A DNA stretch of 64,000 bases from NCBI GenBank assembly GCA_036172665.1, contig JAYKNF010000017.1, positions 1,240,001 through 1,304,000 of the forward strand, written 5' to 3'. The stretch is from Prosopocoilus inquinatus (taxonomy: Eukaryota > Arthropoda > Insecta > Coleoptera > Lucanidae). The translations under genes and the position numbers were made by a program. The notes below the pieces were generated by a model. The model was given only the letters and a program-made list of their open reading frames with translations, was not told where the DNA came from and searched no databases. Shown in pieces: positions 41,622-52,020 of this stretch; the first letter of the stretch is position 1; every line of letters starts with the position of its first letter.

Positions 41622-43935
41622 TAGATGAGTAAGGATCGATTAGATACATCACAGGAACAACGCTAATACGTGTTGTTTCGTTTAAAACTATTTCCAGCTT
41701 CTGCTGCGTCCGAAAACTTCGTATCTCACTTCAGAGTTACTGGAGCGCATCCAAACGTCAAATAACATGATAGATGAGTATTGATCGATTAGATACATCA
41801 CAGGAACAACGCTAATGCGTGTTGTTTCGTTGAAAACTATTTCCCGCTTCTGCTGCGTCTGAAAATTTCGTGTCTCACATTAGAGTTACTGGAGTCCATC
41901 GAAACGTCAAATAACATAGTAGCTAAGTAAGGATCGATTAGATACATCACAGGAACAACGCTAATGCGTATTGTTTCGTTTAAAACTATTTCCAGCTCCT
42001 CCTGTGTCCGAAAATTTCGTATCTCACATCAGAGTTATTGGAGTCCATCCAAACGTCAAATAACATGATAGATGAGTAAGGATCGATTAGATACATCACA
42101 GGAACAACGCTAATACGTGTTGTTTCGTTTAAAACTATTTCCAGCTCCTGCTGCGTCCAAAAACTTCGTATCTCACATCAGAGCTACTAGAGTCCATCGA
42201 AACGTCAAATAACATGATAGATAAGTAAGGATCGATTAGATACATCACAGGAACAACGCTAATGCGTGTAGTTTCATTTAAAACTATTTCCAGTTTCTGC
42301 TGCGTCCGAGAACTTCGTATCTCACTTCAGAGTTACTGGAGCCCATCCAAACGTCAAATAACATGATAGATGAGTAAGGATCGATTAGATACATCACAGG
42401 AACAACGCTAATACGTGTTGTTTCGTTTAAAACTCTTTCCAGCTTCTGCTGCGTCCGAGAACTTCGTATCTCACTTCAGAGCTACTGGAGCCCATCCAAA
42501 CGTCAAATAACATGATAGATGAGTAAGGATCGATTAGATACATCACAGGAACAACGCTAATACGTGTTGTTTCGTTTAAAACTATTTCCAGCTTCTGCTG
42601 CGTCCAAAAACTTCGCATCTCACATCAGGGTTACTGAAGTTCATCCAAACGTCAAATAACATAATAGATAAGTAAGGATCGATTAGATACAGCACAGGAG
42701 CAACGCTAATGCGTGTTGTTTCATTTAAAACTATTTCCAGCTTCTGCTGCGTCCGAGAACTTCGTATCTCACATCAGAGTTACTGGTGTCCACCGAAACG
42801 TCAAATAACATGATAGATAAGTAAGGATCGATTAGATACATCACAGGAACAACGCTAATGCGTATTGTTTCGTTTAAAACTATTTCCAGCTACTCCTGTG
42901 TCCGAAAATTTCGTATCTCACATCAGAGTTACTGGAGTCCATCCAAACGTCAAATAACATGATAGATGAGTAAGGATCGATTAGATACATCACAGGAACA
43001 ACGCTAATACGTGTTGTTTCGTTTAAAATTATTTCCAGCTCCTGCTGCGTCCAAAAACTTCGTATCTCACATCAGAGCTACTAGAGTCCATCGAAACGTC
43101 AAATAACATGATAGATGAGTAAGGATCGATTAGATACATCACAGGAACAACGCTAATACGTGTTGTTTCGTTCAAAACTATTTCCGGCTTCTGCTGCGTT
43201 CGAAAATTTCGTATCTCACATCATAGTTACTGGTGTCCATCGAAACGTCAAATAACATAGTAGATAAGTAAGGATCGATTAGATACATCACAGGAACAAC
43301 GCTAATACGTGTTGTTTCGTTCAAAAGTATTTCCAGCTTCTGCTGCGTCCGAAAACTTCGTATCTCACATCAAAGTCACTGGAGTCCACCGAAACCTCAA
43401 ATAACATGATAGATAAGTAAGGATCGATTAGATACATCACAGGAACAACGCTAATGCGTATTGTTTCGTTTAAAATTATTTCCAGCTCCTCCTGTGTCCG
43501 AAAACTTCGTATCTCACATCAGAGTTACTAGAGCCCATCGAAACGTCAAATATCATGATAGATAAGTAAGGATCGATTAGATACATCACAGGAACAACGC
43601 TAATGCGTGTTGTTTCATTTAAAACTATTTCCAGCTTCTACTGCGTCCGAGAACTTCGTATCTCACATCAGAGTTACTAGAGCCCATCCAAACGTCAAAT
43701 AACATGATAGATAAGTAAGGATCGATTAGATACATCACAGGAACAACGCTATTGCGTGTTGTTTCATTTAAAACTATTTCCAGCTTCTACTGCGTCCGAG
43801 AACTTCGTATCTCACATCAGAGTTACTAGAGTCCATCCAAACGTCAAATAACATGATAGATGAGTAAGGATCGATTAGATACATCACAGGAACAACGCTA
43901 ATACGTGTTGTTTCGTTTAAAACTATTTCCAGCTT
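41622..43935 (+). repeat. 18-monomer-period block, copy 2
   Basis: Partner of 38940-41253. Both copies share CGTTTAAAATTATTTCCAGC near 40340 and 43022, where 14525 has AAAACTATT, so these two are closer to each other than to the 13-15 kb copy. Homology ends near 43935. Confidence 0.8.
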
Positions 43936-44562
43936 CTGCTGCGTCCAAAAACTTCGTATCTCACATCAGAGTTACTGGAGTCCACCGAAACGTCAAATAA
44001 CATGATAGATAAGTAAGGATCGATTAGATACATCACAGGAACAACGCTAATGCGTATTGTTTCGTTAAAAACTATTTCCAGCTCTTCCTGTGTCCGAAAA
44101 CTTCGTATCTCACATCAGAGTTACTAGAGCCCATCGAAACGTCAAATATCATGATAGATAAGTAAGGATCGATTAGATACATCACAGGAACAACGCTAAT
44201 GCGTGTTGTTTCGTTTAAAACTATTTCCAGCTTCAGCTGCGTCCGAAAACTTCGTATCTCACTTCAGAGTTACTGGAGCCCATTCAAACGCCAAATAACA
44301 TGATAGATAGGTAAGGATCGATTAGATACAGCACAAGAACAACGCTAATGCGTGTTGTTTCGTTCAAAACTATTTCCAGCTTGTGCTGCGTCCGAGTACA
44401 TCGTATCTCACATCAGAGTTACTAGAGTCCATCGAAACGTCAAATTACATGATAGATAGGTAAGGATCGATTAGATACAGCACAAGAACAACGCTATTGC
44501 GTGTTGTTTCGTTCAAAACTATTTCCAGCTCTTCCTGTGTCCGAAAACTTCGTATCTCACAT

Positions 44563-46008
44563 CAGAGTTACTAGAGACCATCGATACGCCAAATAACATG
44601 ATAGATGAATAAGGATCGATTAGATACATCACATTAACAACGCTAATACGTGTTGTTTCGATTAAAACTCTTTCCAGCTTCTGCTGCGTCCGAAAACTTC
44701 GTATCTCACTTCAGAGCTACTGGAGCCCATCCAAACGTCAAATAACATGATAGATGAGTAAGGATCGATTAGATACATCACAGGAACAACGCTAATGCGT
44801 ATTGTTTCGTTTAAAATTATTTCCAGCTCCTCCTGTGTCCGAAAACTTCGTATCTCACATGAGAGTTACTAGAGCCCATCGAAACGTCAAATATCATGAT
44901 AGATAAGTAAGGATCGATTAGATACATCACAGGAACAACGCTAATGCGTGTTGTTTCGTTTAAAACTATTTCCAGCTTCAGCTGCGACCGAAAACTTCGT
45001 ATCTCACTTCAGAGTTACTGGAACCCATCCAAACGTCAAATAACATGATAGATGAGTAAGGATCGATTAGATACATCACAGGAACAACGCTAATACGTGT
45101 TGTTTCGTTTAAAACTATTTCCAGCTCCTCCTGTATCTGAAAACTTCGTATCTCACATCAGGGATACTGGAGTCCATCCAAACGTCAAATAACATGATAG
45201 ATAGGTAAGGATCGATTAGATACAGCACAAGAACAACGCTAATGCGTGTTGTTTCGTTCAAAACTATTTCCAGCTTCTGCTGCGTCCGAGAACTTCGTAT
45301 CTCACATCAGAGTTACTAGAGTCCATCGAAACGCCAAATAACATGATAGATGAGTAAGGATCGATTAGATACATCACAAGAACAACGCTAATGCGTGTTG
45401 TTTCGTTTAAAACTATTTCCGGCTTCTGCTGCGTCCGAAAATTTAGTATCTCACATCATAGTTACTGGTGTATATCGAAACGTCAAATAACATAGTAGAT
45501 AAGTAAGGATCGATTAGATACATCACAGGAACAACGCTAATACGTGTTGTTTCGTTCAAAACTATTTCCAGCTTCTGCTGCGTCCGAAAACTTTGTATCT
45601 CACATCAGAGTTACTGGAGCCCATCCAAACGTTAAATAACATGATAGATGAGTAAGGATCGATTAGATACATCACAGGAATAACGCTAATACGTGTTGTT
45701 TCGTTTAAAACTATTTCCAGCTCCTGCTGCGTCCAAAAACTTCGTATCTCACATCAGAGTTACTAGAGTCCATCCAAACGTCAAATAACATGATGGATAA
45801 GTAAGGATCGATTAGATACATCACAGGAACAACGCTAACGCGTGTTGTTTCGTTTAAAACTATTTCCGGCTTCTGCTGCGTTCGAAAATTTCGTATCTCA
45901 CATCATAGTTACTGGTGTCCATCGAAACGTCAAATAACATAGTAGATAAGTAAGGATCGATTAGATACATCACAGGAACAACGCTAATACGTGTTGTTTC
46001 GTTCAAAA
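44563..46008 (+). repeat. 1.45-kb partial third copy of the 7-kb block
   Basis: It matches 6830-8275 with offset 37,733 bp (253 monomers plus 36). It shares the unusual GAGACCATCGATACGCC and CATCACATTAACAACG, which occur only in these two places. It ends where CAAAAGTATTTCC replaces CAAAACTATTTCC. This block leads into the stretch that carries the transposon. Confidence 0.8.
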
Positions 46009-46806
46009 GTATTTCCAGCTTCTGCTGCGTCCGAAAACTTCGTATCTCACATCAAAGTCACTGGAGTCCACCGAAACGTCAAATAACATGATAGATAAGT
46101 AAGGATCGATTAGATACATCACAGGAACAACGCTAATGCGTATTGTTTCGTTTAAAATTATTTCCAGCTCCTCCTGTGTCCGAAAACTTCGTATCTCACA
46201 TCAGAGTTACTAGAGCCCATCGAAACGTCAAATATCATGATAGATAAGTAAGGATCGATTAGATACATCACAGGAACAACGCTAATGCGTGTTGTTTCAT
46301 TTAAAACTATTTCCAGCTTCTACTGCGTCCGAGAACTTCGTATCTCACATCAGAGTTACTAGAGCCCATCCAAACGTCAAATAACATGATAGATGAGTAA
46401 GGATCGATTAGATACATCACAGGAACAACGCTAATACGTGTTGTTTCGTTTAAAACTATTTCCAGCTCCTGCTGCGTCCAAAAACTTCTTATCTCACATC
46501 AGAGTTACTAGAGTCCATCGAAACGTCAAATAACATGATAGATAAGTAAGGATCGATTAGATACTTCACAGGAACAACGCTAATGCGTGTTGTTTCATTT
46601 AAAACTATTTCCAGTTTCTGCTGCGTCCGAGAACTTCGTATCTCACATCAGAGTTACTAGAGTCCATCGAAACGTCAAATAACATGATAGATAAGTAAGG
46701 ATCGATTAGATACATCACAGGAACAACGCTAATGCGTATTGTTTCATTTAAAACTATTTCCAGCTTCTACTGCGTCCGAGAACTTCGTATCTCACATCAG
46801 AGTTAC

Positions 46807-46808
46807 TA
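46807..46808. repeat. TA target-site duplication, left copy
   Basis: This TA borders the element at AGTTAC-TA-AAGGG. In uninterrupted monomers the same place reads AGTTAC-TA-GAGTCC, so exactly one TA was duplicated. Monomers that read ACTGG at this position lack the TA, so only the ACTAG variant offers this target. Confidence 0.95.
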
Positions 46809-46836
46809 AAGGGTTTTCCAATAGGGTCGGGTCGAT
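46809..46836 (+). repeat. left terminal inverted repeat of the transposon
   Basis: This 28-bp terminus is at the 3' end relative to the transposase gene. It begins AAGGGTTTTCCAATA and contains the doublet GGGTCGGGTC. It matches the reverse complement of the right end at 27 of 28 positions; the mismatch is at position 16 (G here, A at the other end). Similarity extends to position 32 with one more mismatch at position 29. This is the expected binding site of the transposase. Confidence 0.95.
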
Positions 46837-46887
46837 GTTGAAATAGAATAAAACAAGCTGTGTGTGAGAAATTAACGAAATACTTTT

Positions 46888-46893
46888 TTTATT
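46888..46893 (-). promoter_or_regulatory. candidate polyadenylation signal of the transposase gene
   Basis: AATAAA is read on the minus strand about 20 bases after the transposase stop codon, inside the element. It lies in an A-rich stretch, so a chance match is possible. No convincing TATA box was found in the roughly 111-bp 5' leader (48000-48111). Confidence 0.5.
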
Positions 46894-46913
46894 TGAAAGG
46901 CCCATATGTGCCA

Positions 46914-47999
46914 TTATGAACGGAAGATGATATCGTTCAAATGTCCGCCGCGGCTTCGCAGGGTGGCACGGATCCGTGAGACCCAATTTTCAATGACTCT
47001 GGCGCATAGATCCCGCTGAATTTGAGCAATGACCTGAGTTATGTTGAGTTTGAGGGCATCGGTCGATTGCGGGCTATTGGCGTAGACCTGCGACTTCAGA
47101 AAACCCCACAAGAAAAAGTCTAGTGGGGTCAAATCGCACGATCTTGGTGGCCAATTCACGTCACCTCCGCGAGAAATAACCATACCCTCAAATCGTTCAT
47201 GCAAAATGTCCATCGTGGCGCTCGCTGTGTGGCACGTAGCGCCATCCTGCTGGAACCACATGTCGTCCACGTCCATATCGTTCAATTCGGGCCAAAAGAA
47301 ATCGGTTATCATCGATCTGTAGCGCTCGCCGTTTACAGTAATGGCCTCACCAACGTCGTTTTCAAAGAAGTACGGACCAATGACACCGCCGGCCCAAAAT
47401 CCGCACCAAACGGTAACCTTTTGTGGATGCATTGCCACCTGCTGAACCTCGTGTGGGTTGGTGTCGTCCCATATACGGCAATTTTGCTTATTAACATAGC
47501 CGTTCATCCAAAAGTGCGCCTCGTCGCTAAAGATGATTTTCTGGCCAAAACTGGGGTCCTCTTCCAAACGCTCCGAAGCCCATTCAGCGAACAAACGGCG
47601 TTGTGTATGGTCATTGACTTTGAGCTCCTGGGTCAGTTGGATCTTGTACGGGTGCAGGCCCAAGTCCCGACGCAGAATTCTCCAAGCTGAAGTCTGCGAA
47701 AGGCCAAGTTCTTGTGCACGGCGAGGAATTGACTGCCTCGGGTTCTCCTGCACACTTTCACGGACAGCGGCGATATTCTCGGCCGATCTGGCGTTCTTTT
47801 GACGTACGGGTGTTCGCTGATTATTTACCGAGCCGGTCTTCTCGAATTTGGCCACCAAGCGTTGGAGGGTCGACTTTGAAGGGCCACCCCGTCTGCCGTA
47901 AAATGGGCGCAACGCGCGCAACGTTTGCGCAAACGAACACTCGTTTTGATAATAAAGTTTTATCATTTGGACGTGTTGCTCAGTCGTGTAACTTGCCAT
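46914..47999 (-). CDS. mariner-like transposase, DD41D, intact 361 aa
   Basis: Transposase of an IS630-Tc1-mariner element. Such enzymes bind the terminal inverted repeats in the nucleus and cut and paste the element into TA sites. The single exon has no stop or frameshift. Residues 1-58 look like a first helix-turn-helix (TTEQHVQMIKLYY, then SKSTLQRLVAKFEKTG). Residues about 75-120 form a second (IPRRAQELGLSQTSAWRILR). An RNase H-like DDE/D domain spans about 150-345, with likely catalytic Asp159 (FSDEAHFW), Asp252 (FQQDGATCHTA) and Asp294 (TPLDFFLWG). There are 41 residues between the last two, hence DD41D; Asp289 in CDLTPLD would give 36 but aligns less well with mariner SPDLAPSD. The start was chosen for full length and a good CACCATGG context. 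A length of 361 aa is normal for the superfamily. Base composition is visibly more G+C-rich than the satellite around it. The product looks full-length, but activity cannot be judged from sequence. Confidence 0.95.
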   Translation of the reverse strand: MASYTTEQHVQMIKLYYQNECSFAQTLRALRPFYGRRGGPSKSTLQRLVAKFEKTGSVNNQRTPVRQKNARSAENIAAVRESVQENPRQSIPRRAQELGLSQTSAWRILRRDLGLHPYKIQLTQELKVNDHTQRRLFAEWASERLEEDPSFGQKIIFSDEAHFWMNGYVNKQNCRIWDDTNPHEVQQVAMHPQKVTVWCGFWAGGVIGPYFFENDVGEAITVNGERYRSMITDFFWPELNDMDVDDMWFQQDGATCHTASATMDILHERFEGMVISRGGDVNWPPRSCDLTPLDFFLWGFLKSQVYANSPQSTDALKLNITQVIAQIQRDLCARVIENWVSRIRATLRSRGGHLNDIIFRS

Positions 48000-48083
48000 G
48001 GTGATTTGGCATCAGTGACAGAATAATAAACAACAGATTTGACAGACGTCGCTAAAACAACATTGCCGCCGCAGCCTGCCAAG
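48000..48083 (-). other. transposon 5' leader between right terminal repeat and start codon
   Basis: This is the non-coding part of the element upstream of the transposase start on the minus strand. It contains a G+C-rich patch next to the terminal repeat, then CTGTCAAATC and CTGTCACTGA as a loose direct repeat around a TTTATTATT run. Any promoter should lie here or in the terminal repeat, but no core promoter motif is clear. Confidence 0.5.
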
Positions 48084-48111
48084 ATCGACCCGACCTTATT
48101 GGAAAACCCTT
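48084..48111 (-). repeat. right terminal inverted repeat of the transposon
   Basis: This 28-bp terminus is at the 5' end relative to the transposase gene. Read on the minus strand it begins AAGGGTTTTCCAATA and matches the left end at 27 of 28 positions. The inner sequence on the gene side is G+C-rich (GGCTGCGGCGGC on the minus strand at about 48066-48077) and has no counterpart at the left end. Confidence 0.95.
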
Positions 48112-48113
48112 TA
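48112..48113. repeat. TA target-site duplication, right copy
   Basis: The sequence CCCTT-TA-GAGTCCATCG restores the satellite monomer exactly where the left flank stopped. No satellite bases are lost or added apart from the duplicated TA. Confidence 0.95.
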
Positions 48114-51100
48114 GAGTCCATCGAAACGTCAGATAACATGATAGATAAGTAAGGATCGATTAGATACATCACAGGAACAACGCTAATACGTGTTGTTTCG
48201 TTCAAAACTATTTTCAGCTTCTGCTGTGTCCGAAAACTTCGTATCTCACTTCAGAGTTACTGGAGCCCATCCAAACGTCAAATAATATGATAGATGAGTA
48301 AGGATCGATTAGATACATCACAGGAACAACGCTAATACGTGTTGTTTCGTTTAAAACTATTTCCAGCTTCTGCTGCGTCCGAAAACTTCGTATCTCACTT
48401 CAGAGTTACTGGAGCGCATCCAAACGTCAAATAACATGATAGATGAGTATTGATCGATTAGATACATCACAGGAACAACGCTAATGCGTGTTGTTTCGTT
48501 GAAAACTATTTCCCGCTTCTGCTGCGTCTGAAAATTTCGTGTCTCACATTAGAGTTACTGGAGTCCATCGAAACGTCAAATAACATAGTAGCTAAGTAAG
48601 GATCGATTAGATACATCACAGGAACAACGCTAATACGTGTTGTTTCGTTCAAAACTATTTCCAGCTCCTGCTGCGTCCAAAAACTTCCTATCTCACATCA
48701 GAGTTACTAGAGTCCATCGAAACGTCAAATAACATGATAGATGAGTAAGGATCTATTAGATACATCACAGGAACAACGATAATACGTGTTGTTTCGTTTA
48801 AAATTATTTCCAGCTCCCGCTGCGTCCAAAAACTTCGTATCTCACATCAGAGTCACTAGAGTCCATCGAAACGTCAAATAACATGATAGATAAGTAAGGA
48901 TCGATTAGATACATCACAGGAACAACGCTAATGCGTATTGTTTCGTTTAAAACTATTTCCAGCTCCTCCTGTGTCCGAAAATTTCGTATCTCACATCAGA
49001 GTTATTGGAGTCCATCCAAACGTCAAATAACATGATAGATGAGTAAGGATCGATTAGATACATCACAGGAACAACGCTAATACGTGTTGTTTCGTTTAAA
49101 ACTATTTCCAGCTCCTGCTGCGTCCAAAAACTTCGTATCTCACATCAGAGCTACTAGAGTCCATCGAAACGTCAAATAACATGATAGATAAGTAAGGATC
49201 GATTAGATACATCACAGGAACAACGCTAATGCGTGTTGTTTCATTTAAAACTATTTCCAGTTTCTGCTGCGTCCGAGAACTTCGTATCTCACTTCAGAGT
49301 TACTGGAGCCCATCCAAACGTCAAATAACATGATAGATGAGTAAGGATCGATTAGATACATCACAGGAACAACGCTAATACGTGTTGTTTCGTTTAAAAC
49401 TCTTTCCAGCTTCTGCTGCGTCCGAGAACTTCGTATCTCACTTCAGAGCTACTGGAGCCCATCCAAACGTCAAATAACATGATAGATGAGTAGGGATCGA
49501 TTAGATACATCACAGGAACAACGCTAATACGTGTTGTTTCGTTTAAAACTATTTCCAGCTTCTGCTGCGTCCAAAAACTTCGCATCTCACATCAGGGTTA
49601 CTGAAGTTCATCCAAACGTCAAATAACATAATAGATAAGTAAGGATCGATTAGATACAGCACAGGAGCAACGCTAATGCGTGTTGTTTCATTTAAAACTA
49701 TTTCCAGCTTCTGCTGCGTCCGAGAACTTCGTATCTCACATCAGAGTTACTGGTGTCCACCGAAACGTCAAATAACATGATAGATAAGTAAGGATCGATT
49801 AGATACATCACAGGAACAACGCTAATGCGTATTGTTTCGTTTAAAACTATTTCCAGCTCCTCCTGTGTCCGATAATTTCGTATCTCACATCAGAGTTACT
49901 GGAGTCCATCCAAACGTCAAATAACATGATAGATGAGTAAGGATCGATTAGATACATCACAGGAACAACGCTAATACGTGTTGTTTCGTTTAAAACTATT
50001 TCCAGCTCCTGCTGCGTCCAAAAACTTCGTATCTCACATCAGAGCTACTAGAGTCCATCGAAACGTCAAATAACATGATAGATGAGTAAGGATCGATTAG
50101 ATACATCACAGGAACAACGCTAATACGTGTTGTTTCGTTCAAAACTATTTCCGGCTTCTGCTGCGTTCGAAAATTTCGTATCTCACATCATAGTTACTGG
50201 TGTCCATCGAAACGTCAAATAACATAGTAGATAAGTAAGGATCGATTAGATACATCACAGGAACAACGCTAATACGTGTTGTTTCGTTCAAAAGTATTTC
50301 CAGCTTCTGCTGCGTCCGAAAACTTCGTATCTCACATCAAAGTCACTGGAGTCCACCGAAACGTCAAATAACATGATAGATAAGTAAGGATCGATTAGAT
50401 ACATCACAGGAACAACGCTAATGCGTATTGTTTCGTTTAAAATTATTTCCAGCTCCTCCTGTGTCCGAAAACTTCGTATCTCACATCAGAGTTACTAGAG
50501 CCCATCGAAACGTCAAATATCATGATAGATAAGTAAGGATCGATTAGATACATCACAGGAACAACGCTAATGCGTGTTGTTTCATTTAAAACTATTTCCA
50601 GCTTCTACTGCGTCCGAGAACTTCGTATCTCACATCAGAGTTACTAGAGCCCATCCAAACGTCAAATAACATGATAGATAAGTAAGGATCGATTAGATAC
50701 ATCACAGGAACAACGCTATTGCGTGTTGTTTCATTTAAAACTATTTCCAGCTTCTACTGCGTCCGAGAACTTCGTATCTCACATCAGAGTTACTAGAGTC
50801 CATCCAAACGTCAAATAACATGATAGATGAGTAAGGATCGATTAGATACATCACAGGAACAACGCTAATACGTGTTGTTTCGTTTAAAACTATTTCCAGC
50901 TCCTGCTGCGTCCAAAAACTTCTTATCTCACATCAGAGTTACTAGAGTCCATCGAAACGTCAAATAACATGATAGATAAGTAAGGATCGATTAGATACTT
51001 CACAGGAACAACGCTAATGCGTGTTGTTTCATTTAAAACTATTTCCAGTTTCTGCTGCGTCCGAGAACTTCGTATCTCACATCAGAGTTACTAGAGTCCA

Positions 51101-52020
51101 TCGAAACGTCAAATAACATGATAGATAAGTAAGGATCGATTAGATACATCACAGGAACAACGCTAATACGTGTTGTTTCGTTCAAAACTATTTTCAGCTT
51201 CTGCTGCGTCCGAAAACTTTGTATCTCACTTCAGAGTTACTGGAGCCCATCCAAACGTCAAATAACATGATAGATGAGTAAGGATCGATTAGATACATCA
51301 CAGGAACAACGCTAATAGGTGTTGTTTCGTTTAAAACTCTTTCCAGCTTCTGCTACGTCCGAATACTTCGTATCTCACTTCAGAGCTACTGGAGCCCATC
51401 CAAACGTCAAATAACATGATAGATGAGTAAGGATCGATTAGATACATCACAGGAACAACGCCAATACGTGCTGTTTCGTTTAAAACTATTTCCAGCTTCT
51501 GCTGCGTCCAAAAACTTCGTATCTCACATCAGAGTTACTGGAGTCCACCGAAACGTCAAATAACATGATAGATAAGTAAGGATCGATTAGATACATCACA
51601 GGAACAACGCTAATGCGTATTGTTTCGTTAAAAACTATTTCCAGCTCTTCCTGTGTCCGAAAACTTCGTATCTCACATCAGAGTTACTAGAGCCCATCGA
51701 AACGTCAAATATCATGATAGATAAGTAAGGATCGATTAGATACATCACAGGAACAACGCTAATGCGTGTTGTTTCGTTTAAAACTATTTCCAGCTTCAGC
51801 TGCGTCCGAAAACTTCGTATCTCACTTCAGAGTTACTGGAGCCCATTCAAACGCCAAATAACATGATAGATGAGTAAGGATCGATTAGATACATCACAGG
51901 AACAAAGCTAATACGTGTTGTTTCGTTTAAAACTATTTCCAGCTCCTCCTGTATCCGAAAACTTCGTATCTCACATCAGGGATACTGGAGTCCATCCAAA
52001 CGTCAAATAACATGATAGAT

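Larger units (their letters stand above)
1..46806 (+). repeat. 149-bp satellite array, left arm
   Basis: This is a continuous head-to-tail array of a 149-bp monomer, holding 313 complete monomers and most of a 314th that the transposon interrupts. Each monomer starts at GTCAAATAAC, runs through GGATCGATTAGATAC near monomer positions 26-40, and ends with CCATCGAAAC or CCATCCAAAC. The first starts are at 1, 150 and 299; later ones at 8941, 42353, 46078 and 46674 all fit a strict 149-bp register once one 36-bp insert at 19693 is allowed for. Monomers differ mainly by substitutions. Nothing in this stretch looks like a gene, an RNA gene or another mobile element. No species-specific satellite name is recognised. 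Confidence 0.98.
46809..48111 (-). mobile_element. mariner-like DNA transposon, complete, DD41D type
   Basis: This is a complete 1,303-bp class II element of the IS630-Tc1-mariner superfamily. It is bounded by near-perfect inverted repeats that both begin AAGGGTTTTCC, and by TA on each side (46807-46808 and 48112-48113), the target duplication typical of the superfamily. It contains one intact transposase gene on the minus strand, with about 111 bp of 5' leader and about 105 bp of 3' sequence. The spacing of the acidic residues (D-D with 41 residues between the last two) fits the DD41D group, which includes rosa-type elements; that assignment rests on my motif reading and not on a search. It interrupts the satellite cleanly and no second copy or fragment is seen in the window. 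Confidence 0.96.

Noticed and set aside
46792..46986. Minus-strand 64-codon frame across the transposon's left end
   Set aside because: It overlaps the transposase C-terminus in another frame and runs out through the terminal repeat into satellite. Nothing suggests it is coding.
47199..47690. Plus-strand open frames inside the transposon (also 47533-47802 and 47714-48004)
   Set aside because: They lie antisense to the intact transposase gene and have no recognisable domain. They are expected shadows of a G+C-rich coding region.
48066..48078. G+C-rich patch in the transposon leader as a regulatory element
   Set aside because: It is short and stands alone, and no known factor site could be assigned.
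46809..48111. Retrotransposon or processed gene
   Set aside because: Inverted repeats, a TA duplication and a D-D-D transposase identify a DNA transposon. There is no poly(A) tail at an end, no long terminal repeat and no reverse transcriptase.
47963..48205. Minus-strand 80-codon frame across the transposon's right end
   Set aside because: It starts in satellite sequence and reads through the terminal repeat into the transposase leader. It is a chance read-through frame.
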